This document shows, in pieces, positions 24,555-34,482 of a stretch of DNA of 64,000 bases. The notes below the pieces were generated by a model. The model saw nothing but the letters and a program-made list of their open reading frames with translations. It did no database searches and was not told the DNA's origin. Origin of the DNA: DATFVJ01 sp963851085 (GTDB lineage Bacteria; Actinomycetota; Actinomycetes; Streptosporangiales; Streptosporangiaceae); NCBI GenBank assembly GCA_963851085.1, contig CAWKNX010000013.1:1-64000 (forward strand), in the 5' to 3' direction. How positions within the stretch are numbered: position 1 is the first letter of the stretch; each line of letters opens with the position of its first letter. The position numbers and the translations under genes are program-made.

Positions 24555-26536
24555 TGTCAGTTTCGCATTCCCGGATGCGCAGGTTGGTACCCGGCGTGAC
24601 AGCCCTCGCGCTGGTGATCACACTCTTCCTCGTCGCAAGGTCACCAGACTCCTCGGCCGGCGACGTCAACAAGATCGCGTCGCAGTACAAATTCAACGAG
24701 ATGCCGATCGCGATGCCGCCTGGCTATCACCCAACCCAGGACATACGGCAGGTGAATCCCGCCTATCAGCACATCAACGCGTGGATCTCATCCGTCGGCG
24801 CGGGTATCGCGCTTACCGATGTCACTGGCCATGGCCGCGACGACGGCATGTGCATCGTCGATCCCCGCACCGACGACGTGATCGTGACCTACGTGCCGAC
24901 CGCACCACCTGCCGACAGGTTCACGCCGTTCGTGCTGAACCCCGCGCCGTTGCCGGTGGATTCGGTCATGGCGCCGATGGGCTGCGCGCCTGGCGATTTC
25001 AACGGCGATGGGCGCATGGACCTTCTCGTCTACTACTGGGGCCGCACGCCGATCGTGTTCCTGGCCCGCTCGAACGCTTCCCAGCCGGCGGCGAGCGCCT
25101 ACCAGCCGACCGAGCTGATCCCTGAAACATCGATGAACGGGCAGTACAACGGGCCCGACTGGAACACCAATGCCGTAAACATCGCCGACTTCGACGGCTC
25201 TGGGCATCCAGACATCTTCATCGGGAACTATTTCCCCGACTCAGCCGTGCTCGATCCGTATGGACTGGACAACGTGCAGATGCCGTCCTCCCTGTCCGAC
25301 GCAAAGAACGGCGGAGGCGATTATATCCTGCGATGGGTCGGCGCCACTTCTGGACCGCATCCAACGATTCAGTACGCCAAGCAGCCGGACGCAATTCCTT
25401 ATAGCGACTCCACTGGGTGGACACTGGCGGCGTCAAGTGCCGATCTTACCGGAAACGGGCTGCCCGACCTCTATATCGCGAATGACTTCGGTCCTGGCCA
25501 CCTGCTCTACAACGAATCCACTCCGGGGAACATCAAGTTCGCCCAGGCGATTGGGCAGCGCACGCCCATCACGCCAAAATCCTTCGTGCTCGGCAAGAAC
25601 TCATTCAAGGGCATGGGCGTCGATTTCGGCGACCTGGGCAGCAACGGCAAGTTCGACATGATGATAAGCGACATCACCACGGCGTGGGGTCTGGAGGAGA
25701 GCAATCTCGTCTTCATGAACCAGGCGAGCAGCGACAGCCAGATGAAGCGGGATCTCGCGGCCGGCGTGGCGCCCTTCACACAGGACGCACAGCAACTTGG
25801 GATGGCCTGGACGGGCTGGTCCTGGGACGTCAAGATGGGTGACTTCCTCAACAGCGGCAACCTGGACGTGGTCCAGACGGACGGGTTTGTCAAGGGGACG
25901 ATCAACCGGTGGCCCTGGCTGCAGGAAATGGCCATGACCAACGATGACCTCCTCTCCAATCCCGCGGACTGGCCGCTCGTCGAGCCCGGTGATGACCTTG
26001 CCGGGCATCAGTGCCTGGCCTTCTACGCCAAGGGCCCCGGCGGCAGCTTTGTGAATATCAGCAAGCAGCTCGGGCTCTGTGACCCGACCCCCACCCGGGG
26101 CGTCGCGACCGCCGACACCCGCGGTGATGGGGCGCTTGACTTCGCCGTGGCGCGCCAGTGGGGACCGCCCGCCTTCTACGCCAACAACGCCAAGGACCGC
26201 GGTAACTACCTCGGCCTCCGGCTCTACCGGCCCGCCGCGGACGGTGCGGCCGGTCAGGGCCTGGAGGGCCTGGGCTCCCCGGCCTACGGGGCAACCGTCC
26301 AGATCTCCACGCCCGGCGGCCACACCCAGATTTCCCAGCTCGACGGGGGCGGCGGCCACAGCGGCAAGCGCAGCTTCGAGGTCTCGTTCGGCCTGGGCAC
26401 CTATCACGGCCCGGTCTCGGTTCACCTGCGCTGGCGCGACGCGTTCGGCCAGCTAGAGCAGCAGGCGCTGCAGCTCACCCCGGGCACCCACAGCTTGATC
26501 CTGACGAACACGGCCAAGGAGGTTCCGAGCCGATGA
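24551..26536 (+). CDS. UnbV-like secreted FG-GAP/ASPIC protein of the enediyne cassette
   Basis: 661 aa with an N-terminal signal anchor (about 10-32, VTALALVITLFLVA). A beta-propeller follows, built of Ca-binding FG-GAP/VCBS repeats: DVTGHGRDD, DFNGDGRMD, DFDGSGHPDIFIGNY, DLTGNGLPDLYIANDFGP, DLGSNGKFD. The C-terminal ASPIC/UnbV domain (about 560-655) has GATVQISTPGG and QLDGGGGHSGKR. Proteins of this build are one of the five conserved members of enediyne warhead cassettes; their biochemical job is not settled. ATG 24551 or 24554 follows GAGGAAA. The stop overlaps the next ATG (ATGA). Confidence 0.88.
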   Translation: MMSVSHSRMRRLVPGVTALALVITLFLVARSPDSSAGDVNKIASQYKFNEMPIAMPPGYHPTQDIRQVNPAYQHINAWISSVGAGIALTDVTGHGRDDGMCIVDPRTDDVIVTYVPTAPPADRFTPFVLNPAPLPVDSVMAPMGCAPGDFNGDGRMDLLVYYWGRTPIVFLARSNASQPAASAYQPTELIPETSMNGQYNGPDWNTNAVNIADFDGSGHPDIFIGNYFPDSAVLDPYGLDNVQMPSSLSDAKNGGGDYILRWVGATSGPHPTIQYAKQPDAIPYSDSTGWTLAASSADLTGNGLPDLYIANDFGPGHLLYNESTPGNIKFAQAIGQRTPITPKSFVLGKNSFKGMGVDFGDLGSNGKFDMMISDITTAWGLEESNLVFMNQASSDSQMKRDLAAGVAPFTQDAQQLGMAWTGWSWDVKMGDFLNSGNLDVVQTDGFVKGTINRWPWLQEMAMTNDDLLSNPADWPLVEPGDDLAGHQCLAFYAKGPGGSFVNISKQLGLCDPTPTRGVATADTRGDGALDFAVARQWGPPAFYANNAKDRGNYLGLRLYRPAADGAAGQGLEGLGSPAYGATVQISTPGGHTQISQLDGGGGHSGKRSFEVSFGLGTYHGPVSVHLRWRDAFGQLEQQALQLTPGTHSLILTNTAKEVPSR

Positions 26537-27566
26537 CCGCGACAACTCTGCCGGTGGAACAGACCCAGGCGCAGACCCCACCGACCCCACCGGTCCCGGC
26601 CGGAAGGCCCGCTGAGCCCGGCCCGGCCAAGCGGCCGAAAGACCCGCGCTACCTCGCACTGCGCAACTTCGCGATGTCGATCAGCGTATTCAACATCTTC
26701 GGGTACACCCTGCTCGGATTCGAGCAGCCATGGCTCTGGCCGTTCCTGGCCGTCGCCACCGGCTACACGACCGAGATCGTCTTCGAGCTCATCAGCGCCT
26801 GGGCGGAGAAGCGCTCACCGCGGTTCCGTGGCAACGGCCCGCGCGGCGTGATGGAGTTTCTGCTTCCCGCCCATATCACCAGCCTCGCCGTCAACATGCT
26901 CCTCTACGCCAACAACCAGTTCTGGCCGGTGGCGCTCGGCGTGGTCGTCGGGGTCAGCGGCAAGCATTCCTCAAGGCGCCGATCGAGGGCCGGGTCCGTC
27001 ACTTCATGAACCCCTCCAACCTGGGTATCAGCGTGGCGCTGCTGGCCATGGGCTCGTGGGTGAGCATCGCGCCGCCCTACCAGTTCACCGAGTGGGCGAA
27101 CAGCTACTTCAAGATCATGATCCCGCTGGTCATCATTACGGCGGGCACCGTGATCAACGGCATGCTCACCCGCAAGATCCCCCTCATCGTCGGCTGGCTC
27201 GGCGCGTTCGCCATCCAGGCGTTCGTCAGGCACTGGCTCTGGGGCGTCCAGCTCAACACGGCGCTCAGCGTCATGACCGGGGTCGCGTTCGTGCTCTTCA
27301 CCAACTACATGATCACTGACCCGGGGACGACACCCTTCAAGCCGCGCGCCCAGTTCATGTTCGGCAGCGCCGTCGCCATGGTCTATGGAGTGCTGATGGT
27401 CTTCAACATCGTCTACACGTTGTTCTTCGCTGTCTGCATCGTCTGTGGCGCGCGCGGCGTCGGCTGGTGGGTTGCCTACCTGCGCCAGCGCGAGCGCGAG
27501 AAGCGCGCCGCAACCGCCCTGGCGGCCCAGGCGGCGCTGGCACCCCACGAGGCGGTGCCAGCGTGA
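26533..27566 (+). CDS. UnbU-like membrane protein of the enediyne cassette, one-base frameshift
   Basis: About 344 aa when repaired. N-terminal Pro-rich cytosolic part, then about eight to nine hydrophobic segments, resembling RnfD/NqrB-type membrane proteins that form the UnbU family of enediyne loci. The first frame (26533-27009) loses sense after VVVGVSGK. At about 26964-26970 one base is missing: FLKAPIEGRVRHFMNPSNLG continues in the next frame to 27566. The stop overlaps the PKSE start. In known loci UnbU always accompanies UnbV and PKSE; a redox or transport role is only suggested by the Rnf likeness. Confidence 0.8.
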
Positions 27567-30500
27567 GCGGGCGGATCGCGATCGTCGGCATCGCCTGCCG
27601 TTACCCGGACGCCGACTCTCCCTCGCAACTGTGGGAGAACGTACTCGCCGGGCGCCGCGCCTTCCGCCGGATCCCCGACGAGCGGATGCGCCTAGAGGAC
27701 TACTACTCGGCCGACCCGTCCGCACCCGACCGGTTCTACGCGCAGAAGGCCGCCGTCATCGAGGGCTTCAGCTTCGACCGCGTGCGTTTCAAGATCGCCG
27801 GCAGCACCTACCGCACCACCGACATGACGCACTGGCTGGCGCTCGACACCGCGGCCGCGGCCCTCGCCGACGCCGGCTTCCCCAGCGGCGAGGGGCTGCC
27901 TGCCGCGGCCACCGCCGTGATCGTGGGCAACAGCCTGACCGGCGAGTTCACCCGGGCGAACCTGATGCGGCTGCGCTGGCCCTATGTCCGGCGGACGGTC
28001 GGCGCCGCACTGCGGGACCAGGGCTGGGACGACGGCCGGCTGACGGGCTTCCTGCACGATCTCGAAGGGCGCTACAAGAGCGCGTTTCCCGCCGTCGACG
28101 AGGACACGCTCGCTGGCGGCCTGTCCAACACCATCGCCGGCCGCATCTGCAACCAGTTCGACTTCAAGGGCGGCGGCTTCACCGTCGACGGTGCGTGTTC
28201 CTCGTCCCTGCTGTCGGTGGCGACGGCCTGCAACGCGCTCAGCGACGGCCAGATCGACGCCGCGGTGGTCGGCGGAGTCGACCTGAGCATCGACCCGTTC
28301 GAGATCATCGGTTTCGCCAAGACGGGTGCGCTGGCCACACGGGACATGCGGGTATACGACAAGAACGCCAACGGCTTCTGGCCCGGCGAGGGGTGCGGCA
28401 TGCTCGTGCTCCTGCGCCGGGAGGACGCGGCGGCCCGCGGGCTGCGCAGCTACGCCACGATCGCCGGGTGGGGCTATTCATCCGACGGCAAAGGCGCGAT
28501 CACCCGGCCGGAAGCGGGCGGCCACCAGCTCGCCATCCAGCGGGCCTACCAGACCGCGGGGTTCGACATCGGCACGGTTGCCTATCTCGAAGGGCACGGA
28601 ACCGGCACCGCCGTCGGCGACGCAACGGAGCTGCGCGCCTTCAGTGCGGCGCGCCGCCAGGCGCGCGAGGACGCGCCCCCCGCCGCCATCAGCACGGTCA
28701 AGGGCAACATCGGCCACACGAAGGCGGCAGCGGGCGTCGCCGGGCTGATCAAGGCCACCTTGGCCGTGCATCACCAGATCATCCCCCCGGCCACCGGCCA
28801 CACCGACGCTCACCCGGAGCTGGCCGGCCCGCGCCCGGCGCTGCGCGTGCCACGGGCGGCGGAGCTTTGGCCGGAAGGCCAGCCCGTCCGCGCAGGTATT
28901 TCCTCCATGGGCTTCGGCGGGATCAACGCGCACGTTGTCATCGAGAACAGCGGCGGCGCGCCCCGCGCCAGCCTGGACTCGCGCACATGTCACCTCGTCA
29001 GCTCCCGCCAGGATCGCGAGGTGCTGCTCCTGGACGCCGCGAACACGGTGGAGCTCCGAGGCCGCGTCGCCCAACTGGCCGAGCTCTGCCCCCGCCTGGC
29101 GTTGGCCGAGCTTGCCGACTTTGCCGCCACCCTTCAGCAGGAACTCGGCGGGCGCCCGGTGCGGGCAGCGGTCGTGGCGGGATCACCGGAGCAGGCGGAG
29201 CGCGGGTTTGCCAAGCTGCTCGCGATGCTCGACAACGGCACCCGTACCGCCCTGGACACCGTCGAGGGCGTGTTCCTCGGCAGCGCCACGGGCACGCCGC
29301 GCATCGGGTACCTGTTCCCCGGCCAGGGATCAGGCAAGCGCAGCGGCGGCGGCGCGATCGCCGACCGGTTCGAGCCGGTGCGCGAGCTTTACCGGATGAT
29401 CGCGCCGACTGCCACCGGTGATCTCGTCGCCACGGCCGTGGCCCAGCCACGCATCGTCACCTCCTCGGTCGCGGGCCTGCGGGTACTTTCCCTGCTCGGC
29501 ATCGAGGCGGTGGCGGCAGCCGGTCACAGTCTCGGCGAGCTGACCAGCCTGCACTGGGCTGGCGCGATGGACGAGTCCGCCCTGCTCCGCCTGGCCACCG
29601 AGCGCGGCCGGGTCATGGCAGAGACCAGCGACCGTGACGGCACGATGGCCAGCATCGTCGCCGGGCCGGAGGATGTCGAGCCGCTGCTGCTGGGCGGACA
29701 GGTCGTCATCGCCGGCTACAACGGACCCCGTCAGACCGTCGTCTCTGGCCCGGTCGAGGCCGTCGAGCGCGTCTGCGCACTCGCCTCGGACAATGGCATC
29801 GCGACCGTCCGGATCGCTGTCTCGCACGCGTTCCACTCCCCCTCCGTGGCGCCCGCCGCGGCCGAGCTCGGCACCTACCTGGCGGGCGAGCAGTTCCAGC
29901 CGCTGGCGCGCCGCGTGCTTTCCACAGTGACCGGTGACACGCTCCCGGCCGATACGGACCTGCGGGACCTGCTCGTCAGGCAGGTGCTCGAGCCGGTCCG
30001 CTTCAGCGAGGCCGTGGCGCGCATGGCGGCGCACGTCGACCTGCTCCTCGAGGTTGGGCCCGGGCGGGTGCTTTCCGGCCTCGCAGCCGGAATCGCGGCG
30101 GGAATCCCTGTCGTCGCGCTCGACACAGAAGGCACGTCCCTGGCGGGCGTGCTCTCCGCGCTGGCGGCAGCGTATGTGCTCGGCGCGCCGGTGCGGCACG
30201 GCCAGCTCTTCCGCGACCGCTTCACCAGGCCGCTGCCGCTGGACAAGGAGTTCAGGTTCTTCGCGAGCCCGTGTGAGTCGGTGCCCACCGACTACGTCGC
30301 CCCGGATGCCGCCAGCATCACGCTCGGGGCGGACCTGCCGCAGGCAAGGGTTCTGGAGCCAGCCGCGGCACGTGCCGCCGGCTCGGCGGAAGGGAGCCTG
30401 GAGATCCTGCGACGGCTGGCGGCGGAACGAGCCGAGCTGCCGCTTGACGCGGTGCGCGGCGACACCCAGCCGCTTGACGAGCTTCACCTCAGCTCGATCA

Positions 30501-31228
30501 CCGTCGGGCAGATCGTGAACCAGGCCGCGCGCGAGCTTGGCGTGTCGGCACCGATGGCGGCGTCGAGCTTTGCCACGTTGACACTCGCGGAGCTCGCCCA
30601 AGCGCTCGACGACCTGGCAGGCACCGCGCTGCCCAGCGACGCCGACGAGAAGCGGCAGCCCGAGGGCGTCGAGCCCTGGGTCCGTGCCTTCTCCGTCGAG
30701 CTTGTAGAGCAGCCCGATCGCGCGCGGGCCGCCGCGGCGGCTGACGGCGACTGGCAGGTATTCGCACCGCCGGGCCATCCGCTCGCGGAGCCGCTTGGCG
30801 ACGCGCTTGGCACCGCGAGGCTCGGGGACGGCGTGCTCCTGTGCCTGCCGAGCGACTGCGGCGAGCGGCACATCGCGCTGATGCTGGACGCGGCTCGTGC
30901 CGCACTCGCGCACAGCGGGCCCTCCCGTTTCGTTGTTGTCCAGGACCGGCGCGGTGCCGCCGGCCTGGCCAAGACCCTGCATCTGGAGGCGCCCACGGTG
31001 GCCACGTGTGTGGTCACCCTCCCGATCTCCGGCGAGATGCCCGCCCAGGCGGCGGCGGACGCGGTCGGCAGGATCCTGGCCGACGTGGCCGCGACCAGGG
31101 GCTTCAGCGAGGTCTGTTATGACGAGGCCGGCACCCGGCGGGTGCCCGTGCTCCGCCGGCCGACATCGGTGATCACGGTGCCGCCCCCGATCAGCCGCCG
31201 CTGGGCGCGGGCGACGTCCTGCTGGTGA
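27563..31228 (+). CDS. Enediyne polyketide synthase PKSE, N-terminal portion (KS-AT-ACP-start of KR)
   Basis: Iterative type I PKS that makes the polyene precursor of the enediyne core. From GTG 27563: ketosynthase about 1-460 with DGACSSSLLSV (Cys212), EGHGTGT and KGNIGHTKAAAG (both active-site His); acyltransferase about 590-900 with GHSLGELTSL (Ser656) and SHAFHS; ACP about 950-1030 with the PKSE-type motif ELHLSSITVGQI (Ser977/978); then the front of the ketoreductase region. The frame is lost in the C run 31184-31188. One more C gives VPPPDQPPLGAGDVLLVTGG, joining the next frame. With 31225-33405 it makes one protein of about 1947 aa, normal for PKSE. Confidence 0.93.
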   Translation: MSGRIAIVGIACRYPDADSPSQLWENVLAGRRAFRRIPDERMRLEDYYSADPSAPDRFYAQKAAVIEGFSFDRVRFKIAGSTYRTTDMTHWLALDTAAAALADAGFPSGEGLPAAATAVIVGNSLTGEFTRANLMRLRWPYVRRTVGAALRDQGWDDGRLTGFLHDLEGRYKSAFPAVDEDTLAGGLSNTIAGRICNQFDFKGGGFTVDGACSSSLLSVATACNALSDGQIDAAVVGGVDLSIDPFEIIGFAKTGALATRDMRVYDKNANGFWPGEGCGMLVLLRREDAAARGLRSYATIAGWGYSSDGKGAITRPEAGGHQLAIQRAYQTAGFDIGTVAYLEGHGTGTAVGDATELRAFSAARRQAREDAPPAAISTVKGNIGHTKAAAGVAGLIKATLAVHHQIIPPATGHTDAHPELAGPRPALRVPRAAELWPEGQPVRAGISSMGFGGINAHVVIENSGGAPRASLDSRTCHLVSSRQDREVLLLDAANTVELRGRVAQLAELCPRLALAELADFAATLQQELGGRPVRAAVVAGSPEQAERGFAKLLAMLDNGTRTALDTVEGVFLGSATGTPRIGYLFPGQGSGKRSGGGAIADRFEPVRELYRMIAPTATGDLVATAVAQPRIVTSSVAGLRVLSLLGIEAVAAAGHSLGELTSLHWAGAMDESALLRLATERGRVMAETSDRDGTMASIVAGPEDVEPLLLGGQVVIAGYNGPRQTVVSGPVEAVERVCALASDNGIATVRIAVSHAFHSPSVAPAAAELGTYLAGEQFQPLARRVLSTVTGDTLPADTDLRDLLVRQVLEPVRFSEAVARMAAHVDLLLEVGPGRVLSGLAAGIAAGIPVVALDTEGTSLAGVLSALAAAYVLGAPVRHGQLFRDRFTRPLPLDKEFRFFASPCESVPTDYVAPDAASITLGADLPQARVLEPAAARAAGSAEGSLEILRRLAAERAELPLDAVRGDTQPLDELHLSSITVGQIVNQAARELGVSAPMAASSFATLTLAELAQALDDLAGTALPSDADEKRQPEGVEPWVRAFSVELVEQPDRARAAAAADGDWQVFAPPGHPLAEPLGDALGTARLGDGVLLCLPSDCGERHIALMLDAARAALAHSGPSRFVVVQDRRGAAGLAKTLHLEAPTVATCVVTLPISGEMPAQAAADAVGRILADVAATRGFSEVCYDEAGTRRVPVLRRPTSVITVPPPISRRWARATSCW

Positions 31229-33405
31229 CCGGCGGGGGAAAGGGGATCACGGCCGAATGCGCGCTGGCGCTCGCCAGCGACTCGGGCGCGGCGGTGGCCC
31301 TGATCGGCCGGTCCGATCCGGCGGCCGACGCCGAACTCGTCGCCAATCTCGGCCGGATGCAGACGGCCGGCGTGGCCCATCGGTACGTCCGGGCCGATGT
31401 CACGTCGGCCACCGAGATGAAGGCGGCCGTCGAGGAGATCACCGCCGCCCTCGGGCCGGTGACCGCGGTGCTGCATGGCGCCGGCCGCAACGAGCCCATG
31501 CCGCTTGCCAGCCTCGACGAGGCCGCGTTCCTGCGGACCCTGGGGCCCAAGATTGCCGGACTTGACGCGACGCTCGCCGCGACCGACCCCGCCTCGCTCA
31601 AGCTGCTGATCACCTTCGGCAGCATCATCGGGCGCGCCGGGCTGCGCGGCCAGGCGGACTATGCGACGGCCAACGACTGGCTCACCGAATTGACGCACCG
31701 GGTCAAGGACGAGCATCCGGGGTGCCGCTGTGTGGCGCTGGAATGGTCGGTGTGGTCCGGGGCGGGAATGGGAGAGCGCCTCGGCGTGCTCGAGTCGCTG
31801 ACGCGGGACGGCATCACCCCCATCCCCGTAGAGGACGGCATCGCGGTGCTTCGCCGGGTGCTTTCCAGCCCGGACGCCCCAACGGCACTTGTGGTCATGG
31901 GCCGGGCCGGCGGCCTGCCGACCATCACGCTGGAGCAGCGCGAGCTGCCGCTGACGCGCTTCGTGGACCAGCCGCGCGTCTACTACCCGGGCATCGAACT
32001 GGTCGCAGACGCCGAGCTCTCCGCGCGCAGCGACCCTTACCTGGCCGACCATCTGCTTGACGGCGATCTGCTGTTCCCCGCGGTGCTCGGCATGGAGGCG
32101 ATGGCTCAGGTGGCCGCGGCGCTCACGCCACCGCAGGGTGTGCCCGTGCTGGAGAATGTAGAGTTTCTCCGCCCGATCGTCGTCCCAGCGAACGGATCCG
32201 CCACGATCAGGGTGGCGGCGGTCAACACCGGCGACAGCGTACGCGCCGCAATACGCAGCAGTGACACCGGATTCCAGGCTGACCACTTCCGTGCGACACT
32301 GCGTTACCCACGTCCCACGCTTGCCGATGTCGGCGGCCCGCAGGCGGTCGATGAGGCACTGCGCGTGCCGCTCGACCCCGCACGGGATCTGTACGGCGGC
32401 GGCATCCTGTTCCAGGGCAAGCGGTTCCAGCGGGTGCTCGGCTACCAGCGGCTGGCCGCCACCTCGTGCGTGGCGGAGATCTCGAACGCGTCCGGCGACA
32501 CGTGGTTCGACAGTTTCCTGCCAGGAGATCTGGTACTCGGCGATCCAGGGACCCGCGACGCATTCATGCACGCGATCCAGTGCTGCGTGCCCAACGCGAC
32601 ACTCCTGCCCGCAGGTGTGGACCGGCTGTGGCTGGCCGAACCGGGCCAGGAGGTGGAGCGGGTCGTTCTGCACGCGACAGAACGCCACCGTGACGGCGAC
32701 CGCTACACCTATGACCTGGATGTGCGGGATCAAGGCGGACGCCTGCTCGAGCGCTGGGAGGGCCTGCGGCTGCAGGCGGTCCGCAAGACCGACGGGAGCG
32801 GTCCGTGGGTTCCCGCGCTGCTCGGCCCGTTCCTGGAACGTCAGGTGGCGGACCTAATACCACAGGCGCCGCGGTGCGTGGTTCAGCCAGACAGCGACAA
32901 GCGTGCGCAGGGCCAGCGCGCGCGGCGCAGGCAGACCACCGTCGCGGTAAGCAGGTTGCTTGGCAGGCCCACCGTCGTGCGGCACCGCGGCGACGGTAAA
33001 CCCGAGGTGGACGAGGACGTAAGCGTGTCCGCCTCGCACAATGCGGGTGTGACTCTCGCGGTCGCGAGCCAGGGACGGGTCGGCTGCGACGCGGAGCGGG
33101 TGGGTGAACGGGCGGTCGAGGATTGGCAGGCGCTGCTCGGTGCCGACCACTTCACGCTGGCCGAGCTGGTGTGCCTCGAACGCGGCGAGGCACTGTCGAT
33201 GGCCGCCACCCGAGTCTGGGGAGCCATGGAGTGTCTCAGCAAGATCGGCCGAGCCGTCGCAGGGCCGATCACGCTCGCCGAATGCCGGGCGGACGGCTGG
33301 GTGCTGCTCCGCGCGGGACAGGCACAGATTGCGACGTTCCCGGCTCACCTGCGGGATGAGACGAACCCGGTTGTGTTCACGATCTTGACGGAAGGCAGCA
33401 GCTAG
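31225..33405 (+). CDS. Enediyne polyketide synthase PKSE, C-terminal portion (KR-DH-PPTase)
   Basis: Continuation of the PKS after a one-base frameshift; GTG 31225 lies inside the KR nucleotide motif and is not a real start. KR: VTGGGKGIT, then TFGSIIGRAG and QADYATAND with Ser/Tyr/Asn. DH region (about 250-480 of this part): DHLLDGDLLFPAVLGMEAM. The C-terminal phosphopantetheinyl transferase (about 560-725) carries SASHNAG, GCDAERVG and WGAMECLSKIG; it charges the ACP in cis as in other PKSEs. KS-AT-ACP-KR-DH-PPT is the diagnostic order for enediyne synthases. Confidence 0.92.
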   Translation: MTGGGKGITAECALALASDSGAAVALIGRSDPAADAELVANLGRMQTAGVAHRYVRADVTSATEMKAAVEEITAALGPVTAVLHGAGRNEPMPLASLDEAAFLRTLGPKIAGLDATLAATDPASLKLLITFGSIIGRAGLRGQADYATANDWLTELTHRVKDEHPGCRCVALEWSVWSGAGMGERLGVLESLTRDGITPIPVEDGIAVLRRVLSSPDAPTALVVMGRAGGLPTITLEQRELPLTRFVDQPRVYYPGIELVADAELSARSDPYLADHLLDGDLLFPAVLGMEAMAQVAAALTPPQGVPVLENVEFLRPIVVPANGSATIRVAAVNTGDSVRAAIRSSDTGFQADHFRATLRYPRPTLADVGGPQAVDEALRVPLDPARDLYGGGILFQGKRFQRVLGYQRLAATSCVAEISNASGDTWFDSFLPGDLVLGDPGTRDAFMHAIQCCVPNATLLPAGVDRLWLAEPGQEVERVVLHATERHRDGDRYTYDLDVRDQGGRLLERWEGLRLQAVRKTDGSGPWVPALLGPFLERQVADLIPQAPRCVVQPDSDKRAQGQRARRRQTTVAVSRLLGRPTVVRHRGDGKPEVDEDVSVSASHNAGVTLAVASQGRVGCDAERVGERAVEDWQALLGADHFTLAELVCLERGEALSMAATRVWGAMECLSKIGRAVAGPITLAECRADGWVLLRAGQAQIATFPAHLRDETNPVVFTILTEGSS

Positions 33406-33407
33406 CT

Positions 33408-33893
33408 ATGGATCGCTACTACGAGTACCGCCACGTCGTTGGCTTCGAAGAGACCAACCTCGTGGGGAATGTCTATTACGTCAACTATGTGCGCTGGCAA
33501 GGCCGGTGCAGGGAGATGTTCCTGCTCGAGCATGCCCCGGACGTGCTCGACGAGCTTCGCCTCGACCTCAAGCTATTCACACTCAAGGCCGAGTGTGAGT
33601 ACCTGGCGGAGCTATCGGCCTTCGACGAGCTATCGATCAGGATGCGCCTGGAGGACCTGACCCAGACGCAGATCGGCTTCGCGTTCGACTACGTGCGCCT
33701 TCGCGACGGGCTGGAGGAACTCGTCGCCAAAGGACGGCAGCGTGTCGCGTGCATGCGGGGCGAAAACGGACGTACCCAGCCGGCCCGCGTGCCCGAGACG
33801 CTGCGGCGCGCGCTCGACGGCTATGCCGTCCCGCCGCCCGCGCAGACCCGCGCCCCTGGTTCATCGCCACTGCACGCCGGGGCCAGGCAATGA
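33408..33893 (+). CDS. Enediyne-type hot-dog thioesterase (TEBC family)
   Basis: 161 aa, 4-hydroxybenzoyl-CoA thioesterase-like hot-dog fold. The first half shows the TEBC signature RHVVGFEETNLVGNVYYVNY and WQGRCREMFL. It releases the polyene from PKSE by hydrolysis. It starts 2 bp after the PKSE stop and overlaps the flavin reductase start (ATGA). The C-terminal 30 residues are Pro-rich and probably disordered. Confidence 0.92.
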   Translation: MDRYYEYRHVVGFEETNLVGNVYYVNYVRWQGRCREMFLLEHAPDVLDELRLDLKLFTLKAECEYLAELSAFDELSIRMRLEDLTQTQIGFAFDYVRLRDGLEELVAKGRQRVACMRGENGRTQPARVPETLRRALDGYAVPPPAQTRAPGSSPLHAGARQ

Positions 33894-34450
33894 GCCCGGT
33901 CAGTGGCCTGTCGCCACTAGCCACCGTGTCGACCGCGACCCGCCCCACGTTCGGGCCGGCGGATCGTGACCAGCTGCGCGACGTCATGGGCCGGTTCGCG
34001 ACCGGCGTCACAGTGGTGGCGGCGGGCGCGGAAACACCACAGGGCATGACGGCAAACTCCTTCACGTCCGTGTCCCTGGAGCCGCCGCTGATCCTCGTGT
34101 GCGTCAACAGGCGGGCCGCAATCCACCAGACCGTGCTCGACCGCGAGTCGTTCGCGGTTTCCGTGCTTTCCGCTCGCCAGGAGCATATCGCGCGCTATTT
34201 CGCCAACCATTCAAGGCCGCGGGGCGAAAGCGAATTCGACTTCATCGGCTGGTCACCTGCGCCCAACACGGGAGCGCCTGTCCTTCATGGCGCGCTCGCC
34301 TGGGTCGAATGCGCGCTCGCGGGCGCCTACTACGGCGGCGACCACTCGATCTTCCTCGGCTCGGTGCTGGCCAGTGGACAGGATTCAGATCGCGATGCAC
34401 TGCTCTGCTTCAGGGGTGACTTTCACAACCTGGAGCGTGGCCAGGCCTGA
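33890..34450 (+). CDS. Flavin reductase (HpaC/FMN-binding split-barrel family)
   Basis: 186 aa, flavin_reduct domain about 28-180: RFATGVTVVAAG, MTANSFTSVSLEPPLILVCV, and late GDHSIFLGSV. It supplies reduced FMN/FAD to a two-component monooxygenase. In enediyne loci such a reductase (E6-type in C-1027 nomenclature) is a frequent neighbour of the warhead genes; its flavin-dependent partner is not evident in this window. Start ATG 33890 overlaps the thioesterase stop. Confidence 0.9.
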   Translation: MSPVSGLSPLATVSTATRPTFGPADRDQLRDVMGRFATGVTVVAAGAETPQGMTANSFTSVSLEPPLILVCVNRRAAIHQTVLDRESFAVSVLSARQEHIARYFANHSRPRGESEFDFIGWSPAPNTGAPVLHGALAWVECALAGAYYGGDHSIFLGSVLASGQDSDRDALLCFRGDFHNLERGQA

Positions 34451-34482
34451 CAGGCCATGACCAGCCATCTATGGGAGACCTC

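Noticed and set aside
31225..33405. An independent KR-DH-PPT enzyme starting at GTG 31225
   Set aside because: The GTG lies inside the KR nucleotide-binding motif; conserved KR sequence continues upstream in the same frame, so it is the rest of PKSE.
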